A stretch of 64,000 nucleotides of DNA from Rhodobacter xanthinilyticus (GCF_001856665.1 NZ_CP017781.1:992001-1056000), one strand, 5' to 3'; positions 18,303-26,578 are shown, counted from the stretch's first letter. The notes: generated by a model from the sequence alone, not told the origin. Made by a program: numbers and translations.

Positions 18303-19163
18303 ATGGGCGTGAGCCGGGCACAAGAGAGCCTGCGTGCCCCGGGGGGCGCGGCGGGGCGCGCGGCGGGGCGAGAGCCCGCCGCGCCGCCGCGCAACCCCGC
18401 GCCGGGGCCGCGCGATCTGCGGGCGCTCGCGCGCGGCGCGGCCTCCGTTCTCGCGCTCGTTCTCGTCTGGGGGCTGCTCGCTTGGGCGCTCGGCGATCCG
18501 CAGCGCGCGCCCGGGCCGCAGCAGGTTCTGCCCGCGCTCTGGCAGGGGCTCGTCTCGGGGGCGATGCTGCCCGATCTGGGCGCCACGCTGCGCCGGGTGG
18601 GGCTGAGCTTTATCCTCGCGATGGGCCTTGGCACGGCGGCGGGGATCGCGCTCGGCCTCGCGCCGCGGCTCGACCGCTGGCTCGACCCCTGGCTCACGGT
18701 TTTCAACAATATCCCGGCGCTGGTCACGGTGGTGCTTTGTTACCTCTGGATCGGGCTGAACGAGACCGCCGCGATCGCCGCCGTCGCGCTCAACAAGGTG
18801 CCGCTCGTCACGATCATGCTGCGCGAGGGGGTGCGGGTGCTCGACCCGGGGCTGAGCGAGATGGCGCGGATCCACCGCATGGGCCTTGGCGCGCGGCTGC
18901 GCCATATCATCTTGCCGCAGATCGCGCCGCATCTGGCGGGGGCGGCGCGCGCCGGGCTCGCGCTGATCTGGAAGATCGTGCTGGTCGTCGAATTCCTCGG
19001 CCGCTCGAACGGCGTGGGCTTCCGCATCCACCTCGATTTCCAGATGTTCGACATCACCGGCGTGCTGGCCAATGCGCTGGCCTTCGTGGCGGTGATGCTG
19101 GCGATCGAATGGGCGGTGCTCGGCCCGCTCGCGCGCCGCGCCGCGCGCTGGAGGGCGCCATGA
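18303..19163 (+). CDS. ABC importer permease (NitT/TauT type)
   Basis: 286 residues. A hydrophilic, arginine/proline-rich N-terminal tail of about 45 residues precedes around six transmembrane segments. The EAA-loop for the ATPase contact is seen as EMARIHRMGLGARLRHIILPQ. The start at 18303 (MGVSRAQ) was chosen because a GGAGGGG stretch lies upstream; the upstream in-frame start overlaps the binding-protein gene. Its stop overlaps the ATPase start (ATGA). Confidence 0.88.
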   Translation: MGVSRAQESLRAPGGAAGRAAGREPAAPPRNPAPGPRDLRALARGAASVLALVLVWGLLAWALGDPQRAPGPQQVLPALWQGLVSGAMLPDLGATLRRVGLSFILAMGLGTAAGIALGLAPRLDRWLDPWLTVFNNIPALVTVVLCYLWIGLNETAAIAAVALNKVPLVTIMLREGVRVLDPGLSEMARIHRMGLGARLRHIILPQIAPHLAGAARAGLALIWKIVLVVEFLGRSNGVGFRIHLDFQMFDITGVLANALAFVAVMLAIEWAVLGPLARRAARWRAP

Positions 19164-19753
19164 TCACGCTCGATCTCGTGGAAAAACGCTTCGGCGCGGT
19201 GCCGGTTCTGGGGCCGATGCGGCTTTGCGTGGCGCGGGGTGAGGTGCTGGGCATCTCGGGCGCCTCGGGGGCGGGGAAATCGACGCTTTTGCGGATCCTC
19301 GCGGGGCTCGATGGCCGGTTCGAGGGCGAACTCAGCGCGCCCGGCCGCCGCGCGATGGTGTTTCAGAGCCCGACGCTGATGCCCTGGCGGACGGTGCTCG
19401 ACAATGTCACGATCCCGACCGGGGTGTCGGAGGCCAGCGCGCGCGAGATGCTGGCGCGGGTCGGGCTTGGCGGGCTCGAGGGGCGCTGGCCGGGGCAGAT
19501 CTCGCTCGGTCAGGCGCGCCGCGTGGCGATCGCGCGGGCCTTCGTGGGCGCGCCCGAGATGCTGATCCTCGACGAGCCCTTCGCCTCGCTCGATGCCGAG
19601 CGGATCGAGGATCTGCTCGCGCTGACGGCCGAGCTGATCGCCGAGATCCGGCCTGCGGTGGTGCTGGCCTCGCATGCGGAGGCGGAGCTTGCCCGCCTCG
19701 CCACGCGGCGCGCGCGGCTCGAGGGGCGGCCCGCGCGACTTGTCGCGCATTGA
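19160..19753 (+). CDS. ABC importer ATP-binding protein (NitT/TauT type)
   Basis: 197 residues, short for the family (usually 240-260). Walker A is GASGAGKST, the Q-loop is VFQSPTLMPWRT, the signature is a variant ISLGQARRVAIARA, and Walker B is MLILDEPFASLD. The C-terminus ends soon after the H-loop, lacking the extra 50 or so residues common in this type. The first copy of the 28-bp palindromic repeat array lies inside the last codons, encoding the C-terminal Ala-Arg-Leu-Val-Ala-His. The C-terminus may therefore have been reshaped by the repeat. Confidence 0.88.
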   Translation: MITLDLVEKRFGAVPVLGPMRLCVARGEVLGISGASGAGKSTLLRILAGLDGRFEGELSAPGRRAMVFQSPTLMPWRTVLDNVTIPTGVSEASAREMLARVGLGGLEGRWPGQISLGQARRVAIARAFVGAPEMLILDEPFASLDAERIEDLLALTAELIAEIRPAVVLASHAEAELARLATRRARLEGRPARLVAH

Positions 19754-19832
19754 GGTGCCCGCGCGACTTGTCGCGCAATAACCTGGGGGCGCGACTTGTC
19801 GCGCATTGATATGCGGGCGCGACCTGTCGCGC
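19733..19832. repeat. Four-copy array of a 16-bp palindrome at exact 28-bp spacing
   Basis: GCGCGACTTGTCGCGC occurs at 19733-19748, 19761-19776 and 19789-19804, and a variant with CT in the centre occurs at 19817-19832. The arms GCGCGAC/GTCGCGC are perfect in all four. Starts are exactly 28 bp apart, with 12-bp intervening segments that differ (ATTGAGGTGCCC, AATAACCTGGGG, ATTGATATGCGG). The array covers the convergence point of two ABC operons. The first copy is within the ATPase gene; the last ends 2 bases before the opposing permease stop. No T-run follows any copy, so it is not a standard terminator. Confidence 0.9.
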
Positions 19833-19833
19833 T

Positions 19834-20613
19834 TTAACGCGCCCGCGTGCGGGCGGGCTCGAACCCCCAGAGCGCGAGGCCGAAGAACACCGCGCCGGCC
19901 AGCCCCGTCCAGCCGAGCGCGGCCCAGTTCATCTGCCCGTAAAGCGCAAAGCGGATCAGCTCGACGGCATGGGTGAAGGGGTTGGCGCGGCAGATCGCGG
20001 CCAGAAGCGGCGAGCTTTCCTGCATTTTCCAGAGCGGATAGAGCGCCGAGGAGAGGAAGAACATCGGGAAGATCACGAAGTTCATCACGCCCGCGAAATT
20101 CTCGAGCTGGCGCACGCGGGCGGAGAGGAAGAGCCCCAGCGCGCCGAGCATCAGCCCGGCGAGCAGCGCCGCCGGCGCCGCCGCGAGATAGCCCCAGAGC
20201 GGCGCCTTCAGCCCGTAAAGCGCGGCCACCGCGAGAAACATCGCCACCTGCAAGAGCCCGACGAGCGCGCCCGCGAGGAGTTTTGCGCCCAAGAGAAACC
20301 AGCGCGGCCAAGGCGCCGTCAGCATCAGCCGCATCGCGCCATTCTCGCGGTCGCTCACGAGGCTGAGCGAGCTTTGCATGCCCGAGAACAGCAGGATCAT
20401 CCCGCACAGCCCGGGCAGGATATAGGTCTCATAGGTGATATAGGTGCGGTAGGGCGGGATGATCGAGAGCCCGAGCGCCGCGCGAAAGCCCGCGGCAAAG
20501 ACGAAGAGCCAGACCATCGGGCGCACCAGCGCGGCGAGGAAGCGCTCGCGTTGGGTCAGGAAGCGGGCGAGCTCGCGGGCGGCGATGGCGCGGGCGGCGA
20601 GGAGGGCGCTCAT
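19834..20613 (-). CDS. ABC-2 type exporter permease of the PQQ alcohol oxidation system (PedC-like)
   Basis: 259 residues with about six transmembrane segments of the ABC-2 permease type. FLTQRERFLAALVRPMVWLFVFAAGF at the N-terminus, SLVSDRENGAMRLMLTAPWPRWFL in the middle and NPFTHAVELIRFALYGQMNW near the end are typical of the PedC-like permease found with PQQ alcohol dehydrogenases. The start at 20613 (MSALLAARAIAAREL) overlaps the ATPase stop by four bases. It is the last gene of the minus-strand operon starting at 24024. What it exports is unknown in the family. Confidence 0.85.
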   Translation of the reverse strand: MSALLAARAIAARELARFLTQRERFLAALVRPMVWLFVFAAGFRAALGLSIIPPYRTYITYETYILPGLCGMILLFSGMQSSLSLVSDRENGAMRLMLTAPWPRWFLLGAKLLAGALVGLLQVAMFLAVAALYGLKAPLWGYLAAAPAALLAGLMLGALGLFLSARVRQLENFAGVMNFVIFPMFFLSSALYPLWKMQESSPLLAAICRANPFTHAVELIRFALYGQMNWAALGWTGLAGAVFFGLALWGFEPARTRAR

Positions 20614-21386
20614 CGGGTAGGCTCCTTGGGGGCGGGCTCCTTGGTTTGTTCCAGAAACCACGCCGCGAGCGGGGCGCCGCCGGTGGCCTCGGCCACCGGC
20701 CCCCGCGCCGCAAGGCGCCCGCGGTGGAGAAGCAGCAGATCATCCTCGGGGCGGATCTCATCGACGAGATGGGTGGCCCAGAGCACCGCGACCCCGGTCT
20801 GACACAGCGCATGGACATGCTCGGTGATCGCCGCGCGGGCGGGCGCGTCGAGCCCGACGGTGGGCTCATCGAGGATCAAAAGCCGCGGCGCATGGATCAG
20901 CGCGCGCGCGATCTCCATCCGCCGCCGATGCCCGCCGTTGAGCGCGCCCGCCTTCTCGCCGGCGCGCTCGGCCATGCCAAGCCGGGCCAGCGCCTCGGTG
21001 ATCCGCGACTCGGCGCGCGCCCCCCCCAGCCCGTGCAGCGCCGCGAAATAGCGCAGGTTGGCCGCGACACTGCGCTCTGGGTCATAGGTGGGCGATTGAT
21101 AGACCACGCCGATCTGCGCCCGCGCGGCGCGCGCCGCCCGCCCCAGATCGGCGCCGCCGATGATCACCTGCCCCGGGCGCGGGCGGATGAGCCCGGTGAG
21201 CACCGCGATCAGCGTCGATTTGCCCGCGCCATTGGGCCCCAAAAGCGCGCAAAACCGCCCCGGCGCGAGGCGGAAGGAGACCTCATCGAGCGCGCGCCGG
21301 GCGCCCCAGTCATGGCTGAGGCCCCGCACCTCGAGGGCCGCAGCCGGGGCAGGGGCGCCCGGTGAGGGGGCGGGCGGCTCAATCAA
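20610..21386 (-). CDS. ABC exporter ATP-binding protein of the PQQ alcohol dehydrogenase system
   Basis: About 258 residues. Walker A is GPNGAGKST, the signature is an atypical LNGGHRRRMEIARAL, and Walker B is LLILDEPTVGLD. The closest type is the ATPase of the PQQ-dependent alcohol dehydrogenase ABC system. No ATG lies near the conserved start. A TTG at 21386, overlapping the end of the preceding gene by 8 bases, gives a sensible length with a proline/alanine-rich lead of 20 residues. The start is therefore uncertain. It pairs with the ABC-2 permease just downstream. Confidence 0.82.
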   Translation of the reverse strand: MIEPPAPSPGAPAPAAALEVRGLSHDWGARRALDEVSFRLAPGRFCALLGPNGAGKSTLIAVLTGLIRPRPGQVIIGGADLGRAARAARAQIGVVYQSPTYDPERSVAANLRYFAALHGLGGARAESRITEALARLGMAERAGEKAGALNGGHRRRMEIARALIHAPRLLILDEPTVGLDAPARAAITEHVHALCQTGVAVLWATHLVDEIRPEDDLLLLHRGRLAARGPVAEATGGAPLAAWFLEQTKEPAPKEPTR

Positions 21387-21831
21387 TCTCGATCTCGAGG
21401 CGCTGCGAGGCCCCCGTCGCGCCCGGGATCTCGAGGCTGTAGCGCCCCGGCTTGATCGCGACAAAGCCGATCTCCATCGTGCCCGCGCGGTCGAATTCGA
21501 TCGAATGGAGCCCCATCGGGCGCATCTCAAGCCCGCGGATCACCACCTCGTCGACCCAGATCGCGCGGAAGAAATCGGCCCCCGCGAGGCCGAGCTCGCC
21601 CGAGCCGTCGGCGGTGATCTCGACCTCGTAATAGCCCCCCGAGCGCAGCTTCCAGGGCCCGCCGAGCGGCTCGCCCACCGACAGGATCACCTCGGGAAGC
21701 GCGGTCTTGTTGGGCCCCGCGAGCAGCCCCGCGAGCGGCGCGTCATCGTCTTCGGCGGCGGTTTCGGCAAGCGCCATGCCGGCGCCGAGCGCGAGGCAGG
21801 CCGACAGCAGAAAGGCTGAGAAAATGCGCAT
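21379..21831 (-). CDS. Small secreted protein, cupredoxin-like without obvious copper ligands
   Basis: 150 residues with a clear signal peptide (cleavage near ALAE, residue 23). The rest looks all-beta: WKLRSGGYYEVEITADGSGE at the start, then FFRAIWVDEVVIRG, a GLHSIEFD strand and IKPGRYSLEIPG near the end. This resembles the edge strands of cupredoxins, but the usual Cys-His-Met copper cluster is missing. It lies between the beta-propeller and the ATPase genes, so it is part of the PQQ-associated operon. Function is unknown. Confidence 0.75.
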   Translation of the reverse strand: MRIFSAFLLSACLALGAGMALAETAAEDDDAPLAGLLAGPNKTALPEVILSVGEPLGGPWKLRSGGYYEVEITADGSGELGLAGADFFRAIWVDEVVIRGLEMRPMGLHSIEFDRAGTMEIGFVAIKPGRYSLEIPGATGASQRLEIEID

Positions 21832-21841
21832 GGGTAACTCC

Positions 21842-22804
21842 TTAATCCGAGGTGGGCCGCGCCGCCGCGCCCCAGGGGAAGCGGCCGACCTTGATGGTGG
21901 CGACGGGTTCGAGGGTTGCGAGGTCGATCGCGGTGACATCGCCCGAGACGCCGTTGGTGGTGAAGAGCATCGTCTCATCGGGCGAGATCGCCATATGCCA
22001 GACGCGCCGCCCGACGAGGATGTAACGCTCGACGGTGCGGCTCGCGGCATCGACCACCGCGATATGGTTTGCCGGCCCCAGCGCGACGAAGACCTTGGTC
22101 GCATCGGGGGAGAAGCGCATCCCCACGGGTTGCAGCTTCTCGGGCTGCACGCCCTTGATCGCGAAGGAGATTTTCCCGATCTCGGCCTTCGTCGCCGCAT
22201 CGAAGACCGCCACCGTGCCGCCGATCTCGGAGCTCACCCAGAGCTCGGCGCCATCGGGGCTGAACTCGGCATGGCGGGGGCGCGCGTCGACGAGGCTGTT
22301 GGCGATCACCTGATGGGTCGCGGTGTCGATCCAATGCGCCATGTTGGTGGTCTCGGAGGTGGTGACCTGCACCCGGCCATCGGGCGAGATCCCCATCCCC
22401 TCGGGCTCGACGCCGACATCGATCTGGGCGACGAGCTTGCGGGTCTGGGTGTCGACGACGGTGGTGATCGCGTCATCTTCATTGGCGATGTAGAGCAGCC
22501 GGTCATCGGGGGCGAGGACGAATTGCTCGGGGTCTTCGCCCGAGGGCAGGTCATGCAAGATCGCGCCGGTGGCGGGGTCCATCACCTGCACCGCGTCGCT
22601 GTCGGAGGCGCAGATGTAAAGGCGCGAGAAATCGCGCGAGAAGGTCAGCCCGCGGGGGCGCTCGCCGGTCGGGTAGGTGGCCTTGACGGTGAGCGTGGCG
22701 ACATCGATCACGCTCACGCTGTCATCCATCTCGTTCGTCACCCAGATCTCATCGGCCAGCGCGGGCGCGGCGAGGAAAGTGGAGAGCAGTAGCGCGCGGA
22801 TCAT
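21842..22804 (-). CDS. PQQ-catabolism-associated YVTN beta-propeller protein
   Basis: 320 residues, signal peptide ending near ALADE (residue 18). The remainder is repeated YVTN/NHL-like beta-propeller blades: IWVTNEMDDSVSVIDVATL, then similar blades with LTFSRDFSRLYICASDSDAV, LYIANEDDAITTVVDT and so on. This is the periplasmic propeller family that accompanies PQQ alcohol dehydrogenase ABC systems. The start overlaps the end of the binding-protein gene (ATGA). Propellers of this kind lack known catalytic residues and probably act as a scaffold or binding partner. Confidence 0.88.
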   Translation of the reverse strand: MIRALLLSTFLAAPALADEIWVTNEMDDSVSVIDVATLTVKATYPTGERPRGLTFSRDFSRLYICASDSDAVQVMDPATGAILHDLPSGEDPEQFVLAPDDRLLYIANEDDAITTVVDTQTRKLVAQIDVGVEPEGMGISPDGRVQVTTSETTNMAHWIDTATHQVIANSLVDARPRHAEFSPDGAELWVSSEIGGTVAVFDAATKAEIGKISFAIKGVQPEKLQPVGMRFSPDATKVFVALGPANHIAVVDAASRTVERYILVGRRVWHMAISPDETMLFTTNGVSGDVTAIDLATLEPVATIKVGRFPWGAAARPTSD

Positions 22805-24024
22805 TCGGGGTCTCCAAAGGCTTGGCAGAGGGTTTCGGGGCGGTCGGGGCCGAGCGTGTCGAGCTCGTTGGTCGCGTGCAGGAACCCCTCGAAGGGCGCG
22901 AGCGCGACCACCGCGCGTTCGGTCACGATCGGGATCGGCTGGCGCATCTGGCCATCCCAGGGGCGGAAGCTGAGCGGGCGGCCGAGAAAGCCGCCGATCC
23001 GCGCGGCATCGGAGAGGAGCCACGCGCGCAGGCCCGCGGGCTCGGTCGTGCCCGCGCGCGTCACCGCCTCGCCAAGCGCGGCGACGGCGGCCCAGGCGGC
23101 GTAATCCTCGGCGCGCATCTCGCGGCCGGTGGCCTCGCGGAAGCGGTTTTGCAGCTGCGCGGCGCCGTTTTGCTCGACCACGCCCGCCCAGCCCACGGGC
23201 TTTGCGCCCTCCGAGCCCGCCAGAAGCCGCGGCTCCCAGGTGTTATAGGCGACATAGCGGGCGAAATCGCCCGGCTCATCGGCCACGAGGAGGAGGTCAT
23301 GCGCGGGCAGATCCTGGGTGAAGAGCGGCACCTCGGCGGCGGCCGCGCGGCGCATGTCGGCATCATAGGCCCAGGTCTTCTCGCCCGCGAGCGCGAGGCC
23401 GAATTTCGTCAGCGAAGCGCGCAGCGCGGCGGCGAAGGCGGTGTCCTCCGGGTGGGTGCCCGCGATGAGCGCAAGCCGCGTCCAGCGTTTGGTGACGATG
23501 AACTGCGCCAGCGCATCGGCGCGCATCGCGTAGGAGGGCAGGGTGTGGAGCACATTGGCCCGGCAGCCGGGCCCGCGCAGCGCATCCTCGGGGGCGGCGG
23601 TGTTGAGAATGAGCGCGCCTTTCGCCTCGGGCAGATCGGCAAGCGCAAGGAGGTCTTCGGCAGGCGCCCGCACGACAAGCACCCGCGCGCCCGCGCCGAG
23701 GGCCGCACGCGCCGCGGGCAGGAACTCGGCCTCGGGCGGCACCACGGTGTCGGTGATCCGATAGCTCTGGCCGGTGAATTTGCCGGTGGTGGAAATATCG
23801 GCGAGCGCAAGCGCGGCGCCCGCGCGGCCGAGATCCTCGGGGCGGGCTTGCATGTTCGAGAGCACTGGCGGCGGCGTCACCTGCCGCTCGATCCAGTCGA
23901 TGCGCAGCTCGCCCGCGCCCGCGGCTTGTGCCGCAAACAAAAGCCCGGCGGCCTGCGCCGTCAGCGCGAGCCCCGCGGCCCTTGCAGCAAACGAAAGCCC
24001 CGCGGCAAAACTCAAAGCACGCAT
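22801..24024 (-). CDS. ABC substrate-binding protein of the PQQ alcohol dehydrogenase system
   Basis: 407 residues. An alanine-rich signal peptide with three similar AAGL/AAQAAG units covers about residues 1-36. It is followed by a branched-chain amino acid-type (receptor-ligand) binding fold. The lead motif IDWIERQVTPPPVLSN is characteristic of the PQQ alcohol dehydrogenase-associated binding protein. The start at 24024 is chosen for the GGGAGGA ribosome site. It heads a five-gene minus-strand operon (binding protein, propeller, small secreted protein, ATPase, permease), divergent from the cytochrome c gene. Confidence 0.87.
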   Translation of the reverse strand: MRALSFAAGLSFAARAAGLALTAQAAGLLFAAQAAGAGELRIDWIERQVTPPPVLSNMQARPEDLGRAGAALALADISTTGKFTGQSYRITDTVVPPEAEFLPAARAALGAGARVLVVRAPAEDLLALADLPEAKGALILNTAAPEDALRGPGCRANVLHTLPSYAMRADALAQFIVTKRWTRLALIAGTHPEDTAFAAALRASLTKFGLALAGEKTWAYDADMRRAAAAEVPLFTQDLPAHDLLLVADEPGDFARYVAYNTWEPRLLAGSEGAKPVGWAGVVEQNGAAQLQNRFREATGREMRAEDYAAWAAVAALGEAVTRAGTTEPAGLRAWLLSDAARIGGFLGRPLSFRPWDGQMRQPIPIVTERAVVALAPFEGFLHATNELDTLGPDRPETLCQAFGDPE

Positions 24025-24072
24025 GAAATTCCTCCCTGGGGCCCAGACTGGTCCCGGCGGGGGGCGGCGGAC

Positions 24073-24090
24073 AATACGACCAATGTCTAG
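24073..24090 (+). promoter_or_regulatory. Copy B of the shared GACCAATG motif
   Basis: AATACGACCAATGTCTAG lies about 97 bases upstream of the cytochrome c gene and also within the promoter region of the divergent operon at 24024. The core GACCAATG is shared with copies A and C. It is oriented toward the cytochrome gene. Confidence 0.6.
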
Positions 24091-24186
24091 GGCCGCGCGG
24101 GCGCCGCTTGGCGCTAGGCTGGCCGCCGGGAGGAGCTGCGCGCGCGGCCCCCTCATGCCGGCGCAGACCATGACAGGAGTAGACCC

Positions 24187-24594
24187 ATGCGAGCCAGACC
24201 GTTTCGCCGCCTCGCGGCCCCGCTGACCTTTGCCGCGCTGGCCGCGCTTTGTGCGCCCGCGCAGGCCGATACCTATCAGACCGTGAAGGTCGCCGCCGGC
24301 AAGATGCTGTTCGACGCGACCTGCCATCGCTGCCACTCGGTCGAGGCCGACAAGAAGAGCTACGGGCCGCTGCTCGATGGCGTGGTCGGGCGCCGCGCGG
24401 GCACTTTCGAGGGCTATCCCTATTCGGATGCGCTGAAGGGGGCGGGCTTTGTCTGGACGCCGGGGGCGCTGAAGGCCTGGATGGAGGCCAATGACGAATT
24501 CGTGCCGGGCACCAAGATGCGCCATGTCGGCATCACCGACCCGACGGTGCAGGAATTCATCGTGGCCTATCTGGAAAGCCTGCTCGCCAAGTAA
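24187..24594 (+). CDS. Class I cytochrome c (cytochrome c553i-like), probable electron acceptor of XoxF
   Basis: 135 residues with a signal peptide (to about residue 27, AQAD) and one heme c site CHRCH at residues 46-50. PGTKM near the C-terminus provides the methionine axial ligand. The fold GPLLDGVVGRRAGTFEGYPYSDALK is the membrane-associated c-type pattern. In Rhodobacter sphaeroides the gene cycI (cytochrome c553i) precedes xoxF; here the same order is seen, with 191 bases between them. It would accept electrons from the PQQ dehydrogenase. AGGAG precedes the ATG. Confidence 0.9.
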   Translation: MRARPFRRLAAPLTFAALAALCAPAQADTYQTVKVAAGKMLFDATCHRCHSVEADKKSYGPLLDGVVGRRAGTFEGYPYSDALKGAGFVWTPGALKAWMEANDEFVPGTKMRHVGITDPTVQEFIVAYLESLLAK

Positions 24595-24613
24595 GCGGGG
24601 CCCATCGGCCCTC

Positions 24614-24649
24614 AAGGGCGCGCGCGGCGGCGGCCGGGCGCGCCCTTTT
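24614..24649 (+). terminator. Rho-independent terminator after the cytochrome c gene
   Basis: A stem of AAGGGCGCGC (24614-24623) and GCGCGCCCTT (24638-24647) is followed by a short T-run. It separates the cytochrome gene from xoxF, which has its own promoter region. Confidence 0.85.
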
Positions 24650-24679
24650 CGTTGCGCGGCTGTCAAGCCCGCCGGGGTC

Positions 24680-24700
24680 GTAAGACCAATGGACAATATA
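24680..24700 (+). promoter_or_regulatory. Copy C of the shared GACCAATG motif, upstream of xoxF
   Basis: GTAAGACCAATGGACAATAT lies about 86 bases before the xoxF start and points toward it. It matches copy A in GACCAATGG and CAATA. A GATACT sequence 37 bases downstream (24721) could be the -10 element, which would place the motif in an activator position. Confidence 0.6.
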
Positions 24701-24785
24701 CCGCGCGGCGCGCCCGGGCCGATACTGGCGCCAGGGTTCGCGCGCCGCCCAAAGGCGCCGGACGGGAGAACCGGGAGGACACCAC

Positions 24786-26552
24786 ATGAATCGTTTCGTC
24801 ATGGCCGCCGTCGTGGCCATCACCTGCCTCGGCACGGCCGCCAGCGCCGGCGTCACCGAGGAAGACCTGCTCAACGACCAGACCAGCGTCAGCGACGTTC
24901 TGACCAATGGCATGGGCCGCAACCTGCAACGCTACAGCCCGCTCGAGACGCTGAACAAGGACAACGTCAAGAACCTGGTGCCGGCCTGGGCCTTCTCGCT
25001 CGGCGGCGAGAAACAGCGCGGCCAGGAGAGCCAGCCGCTCGTCCATGACGGGATGATGTATATCACCGGCTCCTATTCGCGCGTCTATGCGATCGACCTC
25101 AAGACCGGCAAGGAAGCCTGGCAATATGACGCCCGCCTGCCCGAGGGGATCCTGCCCTGCTGTGACGTGATCAACCGCGGCGGCGCGATCTATGGCGACA
25201 ATTTCTACTTCGGCACGCTCGATGCGCGGATCATCGCGCTCGATCTGAAGACCGGCAAGGTCAAGTGGAACAAGAAGATCGCCGATTACAAGGAAGGCTA
25301 CAGCTATACCGCGGCGCCGCTGATCGTGAACGGGCTCGTGATCACCGGCAATTCGGGCGGCGAGTTCGGGATCGTCGGCGAGGTGCAGGCGCGCGACGCC
25401 GAGACCGGCGAGATGGTCTGGACGCGGCCGATGATCGAAGGCCATATGGGCACCTTCAAGGGCGAGCCCTCGACGATGACCGGCACGCTCAACGCCACCT
25501 GGCCGGGCGATCTGTGGAAGACCGGCGGCGGCGCGACCTGGCTCGGCGGCTCCTATGATGCCGATACCAACACGCTGATCTTCGGCGCAGGCAACCCGTC
25601 GCCCTGGAACAGCCACCTGCGAAACGCCGGCACGCCCGTCGAGGGCAACAAGGGCGACAACCTCTATGCCGCGAGCCGCGTCGGCATCGACCCGGCCACC
25701 GGCGAGATCAAATGGCACTTCCAGACCACCCCGCGCGAGGGCTGGGATTTCGACGGCGTGAACGAGGTCGTGGCCTTCACCGACAAGGACGGCAACAAGC
25801 GCTTCGCCACCGCCGACCGCAACGGCTTCTTCTATGTGCTCAACCGCGAGGACGGCAAATTCGTCGCCGCCCACCCCTTCGTGAAGAACATCACCTGGGC
25901 GAGCGGCATCGATGAAACCGGCCGGCCGATCTACAACGAAGACAACCGCCCCGGCGCCCCCGATGCCGCGGCCGAAGGCGGCAAGGGCCAGCAGGTCTTC
26001 GCGGTGCCCTCGTTCCTCGGCGGCAAGAACTGGATGCCGATGGCCCATAGCCAGAAGACCGGCCTCTTCTATGTGCCCTCGAACGAATGGGGCATGGATA
26101 TCTGGAACGAGCCGATCAGCTACAAGAAGGGCGCGGCCTATCTCGGCGCGGGCTTCACGATCAAACCGCTCTTCGAGGATTACATCGGCTCGCTGAAGGC
26201 GATCGACCCGGTGACCGGCGAGGTGAAATGGGAATACAAGAACGGCGCGCCGCTCTGGGGGGGCGTGATGACCACCGCCGGCGGGCTCGTCTTCACCGGC
26301 ACCCCCGAGGGCGAATTCATCGCCTTCGACGATGAAACCGGCGAGAAGCTGTGGTCGTTCCAGACCGGCTCGGGCATCGTCGGCCAGCCGATCACCTGGG
26401 AACAGGACGGCGAGCAATATGTCTCGATCATGTCGGGCTGGGGCGGCGCGGTTCCGCTCTGGGGCGGCGAGGTCGCCAAGAAGGTGAACTACCTCAACCA
26501 GGGCGGCATGGTCTGGACGTTCAAACTGCCCAAACAGCTCGCGGCGAACTGA
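24786..26552 (+). CDS. xoxF: PQQ-dependent alcohol dehydrogenase, XoxF type (lanthanide-binding signature)
   Basis: 588 residues. A signal peptide ends near SAGV, residue 23. An eight-bladed quinoprotein propeller carries the vicinal disulfide CCD (Cys125-Cys126), the metal ligands Glu193 (GGEFG) and Asn275 (PWNSH), the catalytic Asp321 and a second acidic residue Asp323 in WDFDG. The Asp-x-Asp pair is the mark of lanthanide-dependent enzymes; calcium-dependent MxaF has alanine at the second position. It oxidises methanol or other short alcohols in the periplasm. PQQ synthesis genes and mxaI are not in this window. The neighbouring ped-like genes also fit ethanol or wider alcohol use. Confidence 0.93.
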   Translation: MNRFVMAAVVAITCLGTAASAGVTEEDLLNDQTSVSDVLTNGMGRNLQRYSPLETLNKDNVKNLVPAWAFSLGGEKQRGQESQPLVHDGMMYITGSYSRVYAIDLKTGKEAWQYDARLPEGILPCCDVINRGGAIYGDNFYFGTLDARIIALDLKTGKVKWNKKIADYKEGYSYTAAPLIVNGLVITGNSGGEFGIVGEVQARDAETGEMVWTRPMIEGHMGTFKGEPSTMTGTLNATWPGDLWKTGGGATWLGGSYDADTNTLIFGAGNPSPWNSHLRNAGTPVEGNKGDNLYAASRVGIDPATGEIKWHFQTTPREGWDFDGVNEVVAFTDKDGNKRFATADRNGFFYVLNREDGKFVAAHPFVKNITWASGIDETGRPIYNEDNRPGAPDAAAEGGKGQQVFAVPSFLGGKNWMPMAHSQKTGLFYVPSNEWGMDIWNEPISYKKGAAYLGAGFTIKPLFEDYIGSLKAIDPVTGEVKWEYKNGAPLWGGVMTTAGGLVFTGTPEGEFIAFDDETGEKLWSFQTGSGIVGQPITWEQDGEQYVSIMSGWGGAVPLWGGEVAKKVNYLNQGGMVWTFKLPKQLAAN

Positions 26553-26578
26553 GCGCGCCCGGCAAGACCAGACCGCGC

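Noticed and set aside
19733-19832. The palindromic array read as a CRISPR array
   Set aside because: Repeats are only 16 bp with 12-bp spacers, and no cas genes are near. Spacers this short do not fit any CRISPR type.
24663-26417. Long minus-strand frame opposite xoxF
   Set aside because: It is a mirror of the highly conserved xoxF codons and shows no recognisable domain.
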